Below are positions 18,808 through 27,077 of a stretch of 64,000 nt of DNA, one piece after another (positions within the stretch are counted from its first letter, which is position 1; each line of letters begins with the position of its first letter). A model generated the notes under the pieces. It searched no databases and was not told the DNA's origin. It saw nothing but the letters and a program-made list of their open reading frames with translations. A program made the position numbers and the translations under genes. Source of the stretch: Planctomycetia bacterium (GTDB lineage Bacteria > Planctomycetota > Planctomycetia > Pirellulales > JACPPG01); assembly GCA_016191115.1 (NCBI GenBank), contig JACPPG010000015.1, positions 83,802-147,801 on the forward strand. Direction: 5' to 3'.

Positions 18808-20244
18808 TTAGACGAAGATGTATCCCTCTTCGTTATGCTGCGTGAGGTCCAAGCCTTGCCGCTCCTCGTCTTGCGAGACGCGCAGGCCCATCGTCGCGTT
18901 AAGGACCACAAGGATCACAAGCGTAGCGACGATGGCCAGCGCCCACGTGCCGAACGCGGCGACGAGCTGCGCCGGGAGGATCGGTCCACCTTCCAATGCC
19001 CCGAGCAGTTTGTGAGTGCCGCCAACATCTTGAACGGCACGAGTAGCAAACACGCCCGTCAGGATGGCGCCCAGGGTGCCACCGACGCCGTGAACGCCGA
19101 AGACGTCAAGCGAATCGTCATAGCCGAACTTCGGCTTGAGGACTGAACATGCCAGGCTGCACACAACGCCGGCTGCCGCCCCCATGATCAAGGAGGCCAT
19201 CGGCGTTACGTAGCCAGAAGCCGGTGTGATGCACACCAGCCCGGCGACCGCGCCCGAGGCGGCGCCCAATAGCGTCGGTTTGCCTGTGCGCAGCCAATCC
19301 ATGCACGCCCAAGCCAGCGCCGCCGCCGCGGCCGAGAAGTGCGTGTTGCAGAAGGCGCTGGCGGCGATGCCGTCGGCCGCCAGCGCGCTGCCGGCGTTGA
19401 AACCGAACCACCCCACCCACAATAGCGCCGCGCCAATCAACGTGTAGGTCAAATTGTGCGGCGGCATCGGCTCGGTCGGATAACCGACGCGCTTGCCCAT
19501 GAACAGCGCGCACACCAGAGCGGAAATGCCTGAGCTGATGTGCACGACAGTTCCCCCGGCGAAATCAAGAGCACCGCCGGCGATGCCGTTGTCGGTGTTG
19601 TAGGCAAAGATCCCACCCGCCCACACCCAATGGCACAGTGGGCAATAAACGAAGAAGTCCCACAGGATCATGAATACGACCATCGTGCTGAACTTCATCC
19701 GCTCGGCGAACGAGCCGACGATCAGCGCCGGCGTGATGATGAAGAACATGCCCTGGAAGAGCATGTGAGTCAGGTAAGGGATCGTTAGCATGGGGAACTG
19801 TGGGGTGACGACTGCTTTTGCGGATTCGTCCCACGTGCTTTGTACCCCTTGCATGAAGAACATCTTGGTATCGCCGATATAGGGGCTGCTGCCGCTGAAG
19901 CAAAGCGAATAGCAAAACAGCCCCCATAGCACGGTGTTCAAGCCCATCAAGAAGAAGCACTGCATGAACACGTTGACGACGTTCTTTTTCCGCACCAGCC
20001 CGCCGTAGAACATGGCCAGTCCGGGCGCCGTCATCATCAGCACAAGGGCCGACGACGTGAGGACCCAGGCGTTGTCGCCTTTGTCGAGCGGCGGTTGCGG
20101 CGGCGTCTCGCCCTTGGCGGCTGCCTCGGCCGATTCCTCCTTGGCGGTTTCGGCAGGCTCCTGAGCGTGAACGACCGATGCCAAGTAGCCCATCAAGGTC
20201 AAAAGGACCAACGCGGGACAGTAGACGCGAAGTAGTTTGTTCAT
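18808..20244 (-). CDS. amt: Ammonium transporter Amt
   Basis: 478 aa from the ATG giving MNKLLRVYC with GAGG upstream; the ORF-track start is 49 codons too long. A signal peptide (cut near VVHAQ) and an acidic linker precede eleven helices. Amt marks include MFYGGLVRKKNVVN, the pore histidine segments GGTVVHISSG and DVFGVHGVGG, and HNLTYTLIGAALLWVGWFGFNAGS. It moves ammonium across the inner membrane; Amt proteins also accept methylammonium, which matters given the methylamine genes nearby. No glnK is adjacent and no clear sigma-54 site was found upstream. Confidence 0.95.
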   Translation of the reverse strand: MNKLLRVYCPALVLLTLMGYLASVVHAQEPAETAKEESAEAAAKGETPPQPPLDKGDNAWVLTSSALVLMMTAPGLAMFYGGLVRKKNVVNVFMQCFFLMGLNTVLWGLFCYSLCFSGSSPYIGDTKMFFMQGVQSTWDESAKAVVTPQFPMLTIPYLTHMLFQGMFFIITPALIVGSFAERMKFSTMVVFMILWDFFVYCPLCHWVWAGGIFAYNTDNGIAGGALDFAGGTVVHISSGISALVCALFMGKRVGYPTEPMPPHNLTYTLIGAALLWVGWFGFNAGSALAADGIAASAFCNTHFSAAAAALAWACMDWLRTGKPTLLGAASGAVAGLVCITPASGYVTPMASLIMGAAAGVVCSLACSVLKPKFGYDDSLDVFGVHGVGGTLGAILTGVFATRAVQDVGGTHKLLGALEGGPILPAQLVAAFGTWALAIVATLVILVVLNATMGLRVSQDEERQGLDLTQHNEEGYIFV

Positions 20245-20468
20245 TTCCCGGCCTCGCTTTCGAAGGATGTGCTTGGAAGGGTGAAGTCGAGTGGCACGGC
20301 GTCCAAACGGCACCGCGCGACCATCTAACAACAAGGGAAAAAGGCACGATGCGAGTCGGTCTGCGCCCATTCCGCGCACATTAGGACGCATACCTGGCGG
20401 GGGGACTCACCGCACGAACTGAATGCCTGGGGACAGCCCTCCTCCGCCGAAAGGGCGTCCCAACACAA

Positions 20469-20798
20469 TCAAACCTGCAGCTTGACGCGCAGCGTGCTCA
20501 AGGTGAGCGGGCGCGACGATCCACTCGGTCCCCATGAGATCGCGAGCAACGCGGCGTCGCAGCCGGCATCGCGGGACGCCTCCGACAGCGCTTGCCAGCG
20601 GCCCTCGGCCAGCAGCACGCGGCCCAGGTCGCGCGCGTGACGGACCAGGGCTGTGCGACACGGCAAGGAACAGTGGCAGGCAATCTTCGGCGACGACTTC
20701 AGGGCGGTGGATTTCGCGGTCCAAAGCGCATCGACTCTTGCCATGCCGGAAACGGCAAACAGCAACAGCACCGTCGCGATGAGCCGTTTCCGGTCCAT
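20469..20798 (-). CDS. Small secreted protein of unknown function
   Basis: 109 aa from the ATG giving MDRKRLIATVLLLFAVSG, a clear signal peptide ending near ARVDA. The mature part has a Cys pair region (IACHCSLPC) and ends STLRVKLQV. The end resembles the tail TTLQAQYVRLQI of the small secreted protein at 24372-24692, suggesting a shared unnamed family. The other-frame ORF at 20407-20829 is Arg/Pro-rich and looks like a shadow. No function can be assigned. Confidence 0.5.
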   Translation of the reverse strand: MDRKRLIATVLLLFAVSGMARVDALWTAKSTALKSSPKIACHCSLPCRTALVRHARDLGRVLLAEGRWQALSEASRDAGCDAALLAISWGPSGSSRPLTLSTLRVKLQV

Positions 20799-21073
20799 GA
20801 GTCGAACCACCGTCACACACGGGCAACAAGACGTTCCCGATTCCAGAGCCGCCTAAGCTTGGCCCGGTAAGCAGCTCTTGTGCCGAAGTGAGATCTTCCG
20901 CCGCCCGCCGGTGCGAGAAGTCCTTTTAGGGCAGGGCCTTATGACTGGCGCGGCGCCCACGCGTCGCCCGCTTCGGCAGGAGGCGAGCGAGCGTCGTGCA
21001 TTCACCGACGGCATTGCCTGCGCAAGGCGCGGGCACGAAGCCCGCTTTGGTGAGCCTTCGGCGCCGGCCGCAT

Positions 21074-23416
21074 CTACTCAGGCGCAGGCATGTCAGGCTT
21101 CACGCCATGCGTGAAGAATCGCCCCATCGGCCCGGCGATGATGGCGGGCATGAGGACAAGGTCGGCAAAGAGGCTCCCGGCCAATAGCGTTACCATGAGG
21201 AGGCCGAACATCCGTGTCGGCACAAAGGAGCTGAGACCGAAAACCGAGAGGCCCAGGCCCACGACGATCGTGCTTTGGGCCATGGCGGCGGCCGCATTGC
21301 GATAGGCGTAGATCGCCGCGGTCCGTCGATCGTAGCCTTTGGCCACTCCGAATCGGAACCAGGTGATGTAGTGCGCGGCGTCATCGACCGCGACACCCAT
21401 CGCAACGCTGGCCGTCATCATGGTGCCGATGTCGATGACCATGCCGAAATAGCCCATTAGGCCGAATGCCACCGCCATCGGCCAGACGTTGGGAAACATC
21501 ACCAATAAGCCAGCGGGCACGCTGCGGTAGGTAATCCCCATAACGGCCGCCATCGTCAGGAACGCCCAGAAAAAGCCGCTTTGGAGCCCTTCGAGCAAAG
21601 TCCGCTCGGCCTTGTAGACGACAGGCGTCACGCCGGTGTAGATGGCTGAGATGCCTTCGATGCCCTTGTCCCGCTCTTGCTGCAAGAAGGGCTCGACCTC
21701 ACGGCGGATTTCCTCGACGAACAGACCGTAGTCGATATCGGCCATACCCAAGAGCCGCGTGCTGATCCGCCACTCTTCTTCGTCGGTGTCGGCGGTTCTC
21801 TCGTGGCTCAAGTAGTCTCCAAACTCGAATTCATCGCGGTGCTCTTCCAGGGTTTTGTTGAACACGTCGCGGCGAACGTAGTCTGGATTGCGAACGACCA
21901 ACCGCTGGAAGGCTCCGCCAAGACGGCGCGGCTTGGGAGTCGATTCGGCGGGCAAGGGGGGCGTGAACGTGGCAGCCGACATGCCGCTACTGACTTCGGG
22001 CAGCTTGACCAGGTGCCGCGCGATCCGTTCGACCAGTTCCAGGCGCTGGAGGAACGTCATGTGATTGGTGCGGTTGTCGAATCGCAACACCACTTCCATC
22101 GGCACCAGTCCGCCCAAGTGCTCTTCCAGCCAGGTGTACTCCTGCACGACGCGCGCCTCAGGCGAGAAGAGATCCGCGATGGCAACCGACGTCTTCACCC
22201 TCAACACGCCCATGCCGCATGCAACCATGACAACGGCAAAAACCAGACAAATCCACGGACTCTTGCCCACGACAAGCCATGCGCATCGCAATCCCAGCCG
22301 GTGGCCAAATGTGGGTGTCGCTTCGGCTAGCGGATCGAGCGGAGGCGGCGCGGTGAGCTTTGGCGGCCAAAGCTGCAAGGCCGCCGGCACGCACAAATAT
22401 AAAAGTCCCAGCGTCGCCATGACGCCCACTCCGGAATACAAGCCGAAAGACCGGATCGGCACCAGCTCGCTCAGGCACAGCGAAAAGAGTCCGATGGCAC
22501 TGGTTCCGGCGGACAAGAAGCACGGAAGCCAGGCCCGCTTAAGGGCACGTCCCGGCGCACCTTGCAGGCCCGTCTCATGAACCGTGTTCCGATAGTAGTT
22601 GATGATGTGAATCGCGCCGGAAAGTGACGCGGTGTACACCACCGGGGGCATCGAGTAGAGGATGGCGTCCATCGTATTGCCGGTGAAATGCACTAGCGCC
22701 AGTGCGATCGCCGCGCTGTAGATGGCACAGGCAAAGACCAGAATCGTCAGATACCACTGCCGCATGCACCAATAGGCAAGCCCTAGTCCCAAGAGCGCCG
22801 ACAACGTGGCCAGGTAGCGGAGTGTCTTCTTGCCCTCATTATCGATCGCAACGTTGTCCACGGGCGGCCCGCCCATGTAAATCTCTTCGGGCGACAGGCC
22901 CGTCGCCAGCTCGGCAGCGCGGGTCAGCTCCTCGATCGAGCGATGCGGGTCTTCCTGACCCTTGGGCGTTAGCGCCACCACCGCGCTTGTCTGCTCGTCT
23001 TTACCGACTAGCAATCCAGACAGCCGTTCGACCGCCTCGGCCCGTGTTAGATTGACCGGCGGCTCGACCAGCCGCTTCACGACTTCCGGCCCGGTCAGCA
23101 CGCTCGAGAATAACGACGTGTCGATTGGACTCTCGGCATCCCTTGATTCAGGCACGAGCAGACGAGCGAACTTTTCGACGCGCGGATCATCCAGCTTGGC
23201 GCCAGTCCAACTAACAAGGACCTGAGTCTCGTTCTCGAAATGCGACTGGAACCAGCGATACTCGGCGGTTTCCTGGAATGTCGCCGGCAGCCAATCCTTG
23301 ACGTCGTTGCGGTTGCTCTGCGACGCCATCTTGGCCCCATACAAGAAGACGGGGACCAACAGAACGGCGATTCCAAGAATCAATCGGCTGTAGCGCTCGT
23401 AGAAGGAGGTCTTCAT
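21074..23416 (-). CDS. RND superfamily (MMPL-type) exporter
   Basis: 780 aa with the two-fold RND layout: helix 1 near residues 12-30, a periplasmic domain to about 200, a helix cluster at about 205-350, helix 7 near 385, a second periplasmic domain, and a C-terminal helix cluster ending near 765. Motifs such as GNTMDAILYSMPPVVYTASL and TMMTASVAMGVAVDDAAHYI match the transmembrane proton-relay regions of MMPL/HpnN-like exporters. It probably moves a lipid or other hydrophobic compound to the outer layers. It is last in a co-directional run with an LRR protein (63-nt gap) and a tiny membrane protein. Confidence 0.88.
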   Translation of the reverse strand: MKTSFYERYSRLILGIAVLLVPVFLYGAKMASQSNRNDVKDWLPATFQETAEYRWFQSHFENETQVLVSWTGAKLDDPRVEKFARLLVPESRDAESPIDTSLFSSVLTGPEVVKRLVEPPVNLTRAEAVERLSGLLVGKDEQTSAVVALTPKGQEDPHRSIEELTRAAELATGLSPEEIYMGGPPVDNVAIDNEGKKTLRYLATLSALLGLGLAYWCMRQWYLTILVFACAIYSAAIALALVHFTGNTMDAILYSMPPVVYTASLSGAIHIINYYRNTVHETGLQGAPGRALKRAWLPCFLSAGTSAIGLFSLCLSELVPIRSFGLYSGVGVMATLGLLYLCVPAALQLWPPKLTAPPPLDPLAEATPTFGHRLGLRCAWLVVGKSPWICLVFAVVMVACGMGVLRVKTSVAIADLFSPEARVVQEYTWLEEHLGGLVPMEVVLRFDNRTNHMTFLQRLELVERIARHLVKLPEVSSGMSAATFTPPLPAESTPKPRRLGGAFQRLVVRNPDYVRRDVFNKTLEEHRDEFEFGDYLSHERTADTDEEEWRISTRLLGMADIDYGLFVEEIRREVEPFLQQERDKGIEGISAIYTGVTPVVYKAERTLLEGLQSGFFWAFLTMAAVMGITYRSVPAGLLVMFPNVWPMAVAFGLMGYFGMVIDIGTMMTASVAMGVAVDDAAHYITWFRFGVAKGYDRRTAAIYAYRNAAAAMAQSTIVVGLGLSVFGLSSFVPTRMFGLLMVTLLAGSLFADLVLMPAIIAGPMGRFFTHGVKPDMPAPE

Positions 23417-23479
23417 TTGCTCTCACCGCTATCCGGGAACATGTCGCGATCGACCGGCGCCAGCCTGGAGAGTCCGCTG

Positions 23480-24151
23480 CTAATCCCAATTGATAGCCAC
23501 GTCAGCTATCGCGCGCCGCAATCGCGCCACACCCAGGGGCGTTACCTTTGTTCCGCTAAGGGTCAGGCTTTCCAGCTTTTTCAGGGTTCCGAGGCTGCCC
23601 AGACCGTCATCCGTTACCGCCGTGTTGCTGAGGTTCAGAGTTTTGAGTTCCGTCAAACGGCTGAGATGAACAAGCCCCTTGTCCGACACCTTGGTGAATC
23701 CCAGATCCAAGACTTCGAGCTTCTTGAGCGGTTTCAGGTGCTCGACGCTTTCGTCATTCACGGCCGTGTCCCAGAAACGCAGCTCGCGCAGCTCAGGTAA
23801 GCTTTCCAAGTGGGCGAGACCGGAGCCGTCGAATTCCACGTAACTGAGATCGATGCTGCGCAGCGACTTCCAGTCGGACAAATGACGCAGCCCTTTGTCG
23901 GTCACCTTGGCATCCTTCAAGGACAGGGTGCGAATCCCCGCCAGGCCTTTCATGCCAGCCAGCCCGTCGTCTCCCAGCGAACAGCGGCTGAAGTCCACGC
24001 CGATAACGGGCTTTGACTGCTGCTTCTCGTCGACGACAACGGTTCCGCCAAGATGGCGCACGCGATCGACGGCTTCTTGGACGGCGCGAGACGGCTCCCC
24101 GGCAGCCGCCCCGATTACGACAACGAATGCTACTATTCCACGAATCGCCAT
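23480..24151 (-). CDS. Secreted leucine-rich repeat protein
   Basis: 223 aa. A short signal sequence (MAIRGIVAFVVVIGAAAG) is followed by about seven repeats of the RNI-like type, for example VTDKGLRHLSDWKSLRSIDL and VSDKGLVHLSRLTELKTLNL. Such repeats form a curved protein-binding surface; the ligand is unknown. It lies 40 nt downstream of the 37-aa membrane protein gene and 63 nt upstream of the RND exporter, so it may form a complex with the exporter. Confidence 0.82.
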   Translation of the reverse strand: MAIRGIVAFVVVIGAAAGEPSRAVQEAVDRVRHLGGTVVVDEKQQSKPVIGVDFSRCSLGDDGLAGMKGLAGIRTLSLKDAKVTDKGLRHLSDWKSLRSIDLSYVEFDGSGLAHLESLPELRELRFWDTAVNDESVEHLKPLKKLEVLDLGFTKVSDKGLVHLSRLTELKTLNLSNTAVTDDGLGSLGTLKKLESLTLSGTKVTPLGVARLRRAIADVAINWD

Positions 24152-24191
24152 GGCTTTTCCCCGTTAGGTTTGCGGGCCGTGATTGGCACGC

Positions 24192-24305
24192 TTAAAAGCC
24201 AAGAAGACGTTGCAAAGCGTACACGACCCCGAACGCAAGCGCGATCGAACCCACGAGCACCAAAATCAACTTCAGGAAGCCGGAGCCTCCTTGTGATTGG
24301 TCCAT
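24192..24305 (-). CDS. 37-aa single-helix membrane protein (not in ORF track)
   Basis: Minus-strand ATG at 24305 with AGGGAG eight bases upstream, TAA at 24192. The product begins MDQSQGGSGF, has one hydrophobic helix (LKLILVLVGSIALAFGVVYA) and a short basic tail LQRLLGF. The soluble-helix-basic order suggests an N-out, C-in orientation. It lies between two secreted-protein genes (gaps of 66 and 40 nt) in the RND exporter run. Small one-helix proteins often regulate or stabilise transporters; that role is inference here. Confidence 0.7.
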   Translation of the reverse strand: MDQSQGGSGFLKLILVLVGSIALAFGVVYALQRLLGF

Positions 24306-24371
24306 TGCAGAATCTCCCTGGGAGCGCGCGGTGTCCGCGCGGAACAAGACGCAAGGGAGGCCGAAGAAGGG

Positions 24372-24692
24372 CTAAATCTGCAGGCGAACGTACTGCGCTT
24401 GGAGCGTCGTCGGTGTTGCCGGCTTGTCGGTCAGAGAACCAGAGGTGGGGACCAGCCTGACGGTGAGAGACGACGATGCGGCGAAGGTGCTTCCTATGGC
24501 CAATCGCGAGCGACCCAGTTCCGGCCCGCGAGACAACTGCCGACTGGTAATGGAGACGGGGATTGCAGCCAAGTCCGGCTGCAATTCGCTGTGAAACTGC
24601 GAGCCGCGTTGCCGGGGCGAAGCAAGCGAAAGTTGGCCCAAACCATCAATCGCGAGCGGACAGACGGCAAGCACGATGACCAAGGATCGCAT
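24372..24692 (-). CDS. Small secreted protein of unknown function, first gene of the RND run
   Basis: 106 aa from MRSLVIVLAVCPLAIDGLG, a plausible signal peptide, followed by a Ser/Thr/Pro-rich mature part ending AQYVRLQI. The longer ORF-track version runs into the family B repeat and is not credible. No ribosome site is visible; a promoter-like -10 sits only 7 nt before the ATG, which would give a leaderless mRNA. The C-terminus resembles that of the protein at 20469-20798. Function unknown. Confidence 0.5.
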   Translation of the reverse strand: MRSLVIVLAVCPLAIDGLGQLSLASPRQRGSQFHSELQPDLAAIPVSITSRQLSRGPELGRSRLAIGSTFAASSSLTVRLVPTSGSLTDKPATPTTLQAQYVRLQI

Positions 24693-24699
24693 GGCGGCT

Positions 24700-24728
24700 A
24701 TTATGACGAGAGCCTCCCTGGCAGTCCA
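24700..24728 (-). promoter_or_regulatory. Candidate promoter giving a leaderless transcript
   Basis: Minus strand TGGACT, 17-bp spacer, CATAAT, then AGCCGCC and ATG. The -10 matches at five of six bases and the -35 at four. The predicted start site falls on or next to the ATG at 24692. Confidence 0.4.
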
Positions 24729-24748
24729 GTTTGATCGTGCAGCGAGCA

Positions 24749-24879
24749 GGGCCATTTTGTTTTTCAAGATGGCGAGGCGGGAAAATGGGACTGGCTCCGA
24801 GCCCACAGCGTGCAAGCCCCTTCCAACGAAGGTTGCGTCTCGGTGCCTGTCCCACTTTCCCGCCGGCGCGCTGCCGCTC
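24749..24879. repeat. Dispersed palindromic element, family B (copy 2)
   Basis: Shares the arms GGGACTGGCTCCGAG and CTCGGTGCCTGTCCC and the flanks with the copies at 2694 and 63862, but the loop has diverged. It sits between divergently transcribed genes. Confidence 0.85.
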
Positions 24880-24914
24880 AGTGTGAATATGTGAAAGGCC
24901 CTGGTGGAACGAGC

Positions 24915-25952
24915 ATGACTTCCATTTCCTCGGACCATAACGTGCGGCGGGCCAGCGTTGGATCGGGCGCATGGTCGTTCGAGGCGTTGCCCGACTGGGC
25001 GCAGCGCCCCAGCGGCGTCGCGTGGCGCGAGGTTGCCGCGGTGGCCACGGACCGGCAAAACCGCGTCTACGTCTTCAATCGCGGCGATCATCCGCTCTTG
25101 ATCTTTAATCCCGACGGCTCGTTCGCCCAACCGTGGGGCGAAGGGCGGTTCGTGCGGCCGCACGGCATCACGATCGGCCCCGACGACGCCGTGTACTGTG
25201 CCGACGACTTCAACCATACCGTGCGCAAGTTCACGCCCGACGGCCGGCTACTCATGACGCTGGGCACAAGCGGCCATCCCTCCGACACCGGCGCGACCAG
25301 CATCGACTTCCGCACGATTCGCCGCGCCGCGGGACCATTCCACTATCCCACCAACGTGGCGCTTGGGCCTGAGGGCGAGATCTACGTCACGGACGGGTAC
25401 GGCAACGCCCGTGTCCACAAGTTCGCGGCCGACGGGAGACTGCTTTTTTCTTGGGGTGAGCCCGGCGCCGCGCCGGGGCAATTCCGCGTGCCGCACGGCA
25501 TCGCCGTGGATGGCGGCGGACGGGTGTTCGTGGCCGATCGCGAGAATAGCCGTATCCAGATCTTTTCGCCGGATGGAAAGTTTCTGGATCAGTGGATCGA
25601 CGTGGCGCGGCCCTGCCAAGTTGTATTCGACGCGGAGGGCAATCTGCTCGTGGCCGAGCTCGGTTTTCGCGCCGGCATGTGGCCGGGCACGGCAGCGCCC
25701 TCGCCGGACGCGACCGGCGGGCGGGTGAGCGTCTTCGACGCCGTGGGCAAGCTGGTGGCCCGTTGGGGCGGCGGCGACGCTCCGACCGAGGCCGGCGACT
25801 TTTTCGCGCCGCACGACATCTGCCTCGACTCGCGCGGCGACATCTACGTCGCCGAGGTGGTCGCGTCGGCCGCCGGCGACCCGAGCATGGCGCCGCGGTA
25901 TCACACGTTGCAGAAGTTCGTGCGGCGGGGATCCGCGAGTATCGCGCCATGA
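24915..25952 (+). CDS. NHL-repeat six-bladed beta-propeller protein
   Basis: 345 aa from MTSISSDHNVR; the longer ORF start lies inside the family B repeat. NHL blades are clear: VYVFNRGDHPLLIFNPDGS, DDFNHTVRKFTPDGRLL, YGNARVHKFAADGRLLFSW, ADRENSRIQIFSPDGKFL and a final DSRGDIYVAEV. No signal peptide, so probably cytoplasmic. Members of this fold bind ligands or proteins, and some act as lyases or lactonases; no catalytic set stands out. The stop overlaps the next start (ATGA), tying it to the zinc dehydrogenase. Confidence 0.85.
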   Translation: MTSISSDHNVRRASVGSGAWSFEALPDWAQRPSGVAWREVAAVATDRQNRVYVFNRGDHPLLIFNPDGSFAQPWGEGRFVRPHGITIGPDDAVYCADDFNHTVRKFTPDGRLLMTLGTSGHPSDTGATSIDFRTIRRAAGPFHYPTNVALGPEGEIYVTDGYGNARVHKFAADGRLLFSWGEPGAAPGQFRVPHGIAVDGGGRVFVADRENSRIQIFSPDGKFLDQWIDVARPCQVVFDAEGNLLVAELGFRAGMWPGTAAPSPDATGGRVSVFDAVGKLVARWGGGDAPTEAGDFFAPHDICLDSRGDIYVAEVVASAAGDPSMAPRYHTLQKFVRRGSASIAP

Positions 25953-27040
25953 GAGCCTGGCGATTTTACGCCTTCGGCGACATGCGGCTGGACGACGTTC
26001 CGCCGCCGGAATTGCGCGCCGGCCACGTGCTGGTCGCGCCGCTGTGCGTGCAGCCCAGCGTCACCGAGGCGCAGCTCGCGCTGGGAATCCCCACGCTGGC
26101 CTACGAGCGCGTCAAGCGGCGGCTGGCGAGCGACGCACCGCTGCAACTTTTTGGGCACGAATTCTGCGCGCGGATCGTGGAGACCGGCCCCGGCGTCACG
26201 CGCTTTGCGGTCGGCGACCGCGTGGCGGCGCGGGCCAAGCTGCCGTGCGGAACCTGCTCGCTTTGCACGTCGGGCCGCAGCGAGCTGTGCCGCGCTGGCC
26301 CGGTGATCGGCTTCGACCTGCCGGGGTGTTTTTGCGAAATCGCGACGCTGCCGGAGATCGCGCTCGTGAAAGTCGACGATCGCATCTCGGATAGCGAAGC
26401 CGCTTGCCTGCAATCGCTCTCCGACAGTGTGGCCGCCGTCGAGACCGCCCAGATCAAAATTGGCGATTCGGTAGCGATCTTCGGCCAGGGGAGCATGGGC
26501 CTCGAGTGCCTGCAGGTCGCCCGCCTCAGCGGGGCCGGCCAGGCGATCACGGTCGACGTGCGCGAGGAATCGTGCCGCATCTCGCGCGAGCTGGGAGCCG
26601 ACCACGCCCTGAACGCGCGGACGTGCGACGTCGTCTCAGCCATTCGCGATCTTACCGAGGGCAATGGCGCCGACGTCGTCTTCGAGTGCGCCGGCGGCAG
26701 CCCCAAGCAGGGGCTCGCCGGATCGCAGACCCTCGGCCAGGCTATCGACGCGGTCCGCGCCGGCGGCAAGCTGATGGGCGTGTCGTTTTTTGGCGGGCCG
26801 GTAGAATTGAACGTCGATCTGCTGCGCGAGCGGAGCCTGCGCTATCTCTTCCCTGATGTCAGCACGCTCGGGCACCTGGAGCACACGGTTCGCCTGGTCG
26901 CCACCGGCCGCGTCCGCGTGAAGCCCACGATCACGCACGTGCTTGAGGGAATCGAAGCGGTGCCGAGGGCCTTCGAGATCACGGCCAACAAGGGCCAGCA
27001 CCAGGCGATCAACCCGGCGCAGGTGATGATGCGGAAGTGA
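25949..27040 (+). CDS. Zinc-dependent medium-chain alcohol dehydrogenase
   Basis: 363 aa from the overlapping ATG. The catalytic-zinc region GHEFCARIVE, the structural-zinc cysteines CGTCSLCTSGRSELC and the nucleotide fold GQGSMGLECLQ identify an MDR family enzyme (sorbitol/threonine dehydrogenase-like). It oxidises an alcohol or related group with NAD(P); the substrate is unknown. Coupling to the NHL protein suggests a joint step. Closeness to the methylamine genes raises a formaldehyde or C1 role, but it is transcribed separately from them and nothing specific supports that. Confidence 0.85.
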   Translation: MRAWRFYAFGDMRLDDVPPPELRAGHVLVAPLCVQPSVTEAQLALGIPTLAYERVKRRLASDAPLQLFGHEFCARIVETGPGVTRFAVGDRVAARAKLPCGTCSLCTSGRSELCRAGPVIGFDLPGCFCEIATLPEIALVKVDDRISDSEAACLQSLSDSVAAVETAQIKIGDSVAIFGQGSMGLECLQVARLSGAGQAITVDVREESCRISRELGADHALNARTCDVVSAIRDLTEGNGADVVFECAGGSPKQGLAGSQTLGQAIDAVRAGGKLMGVSFFGGPVELNVDLLRERSLRYLFPDVSTLGHLEHTVRLVATGRVRVKPTITHVLEGIEAVPRAFEITANKGQHQAINPAQVMMRK

Positions 27041-27077
27041 GGCGGGCCGGCCAGTCGGCGAGACGCTGCATACATCC

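Noticed and set aside
20245-20468. Possible sigma-54 promoter before amt
   Set aside because: No GG-N10-GC pair with correct sequence was found on the minus strand.
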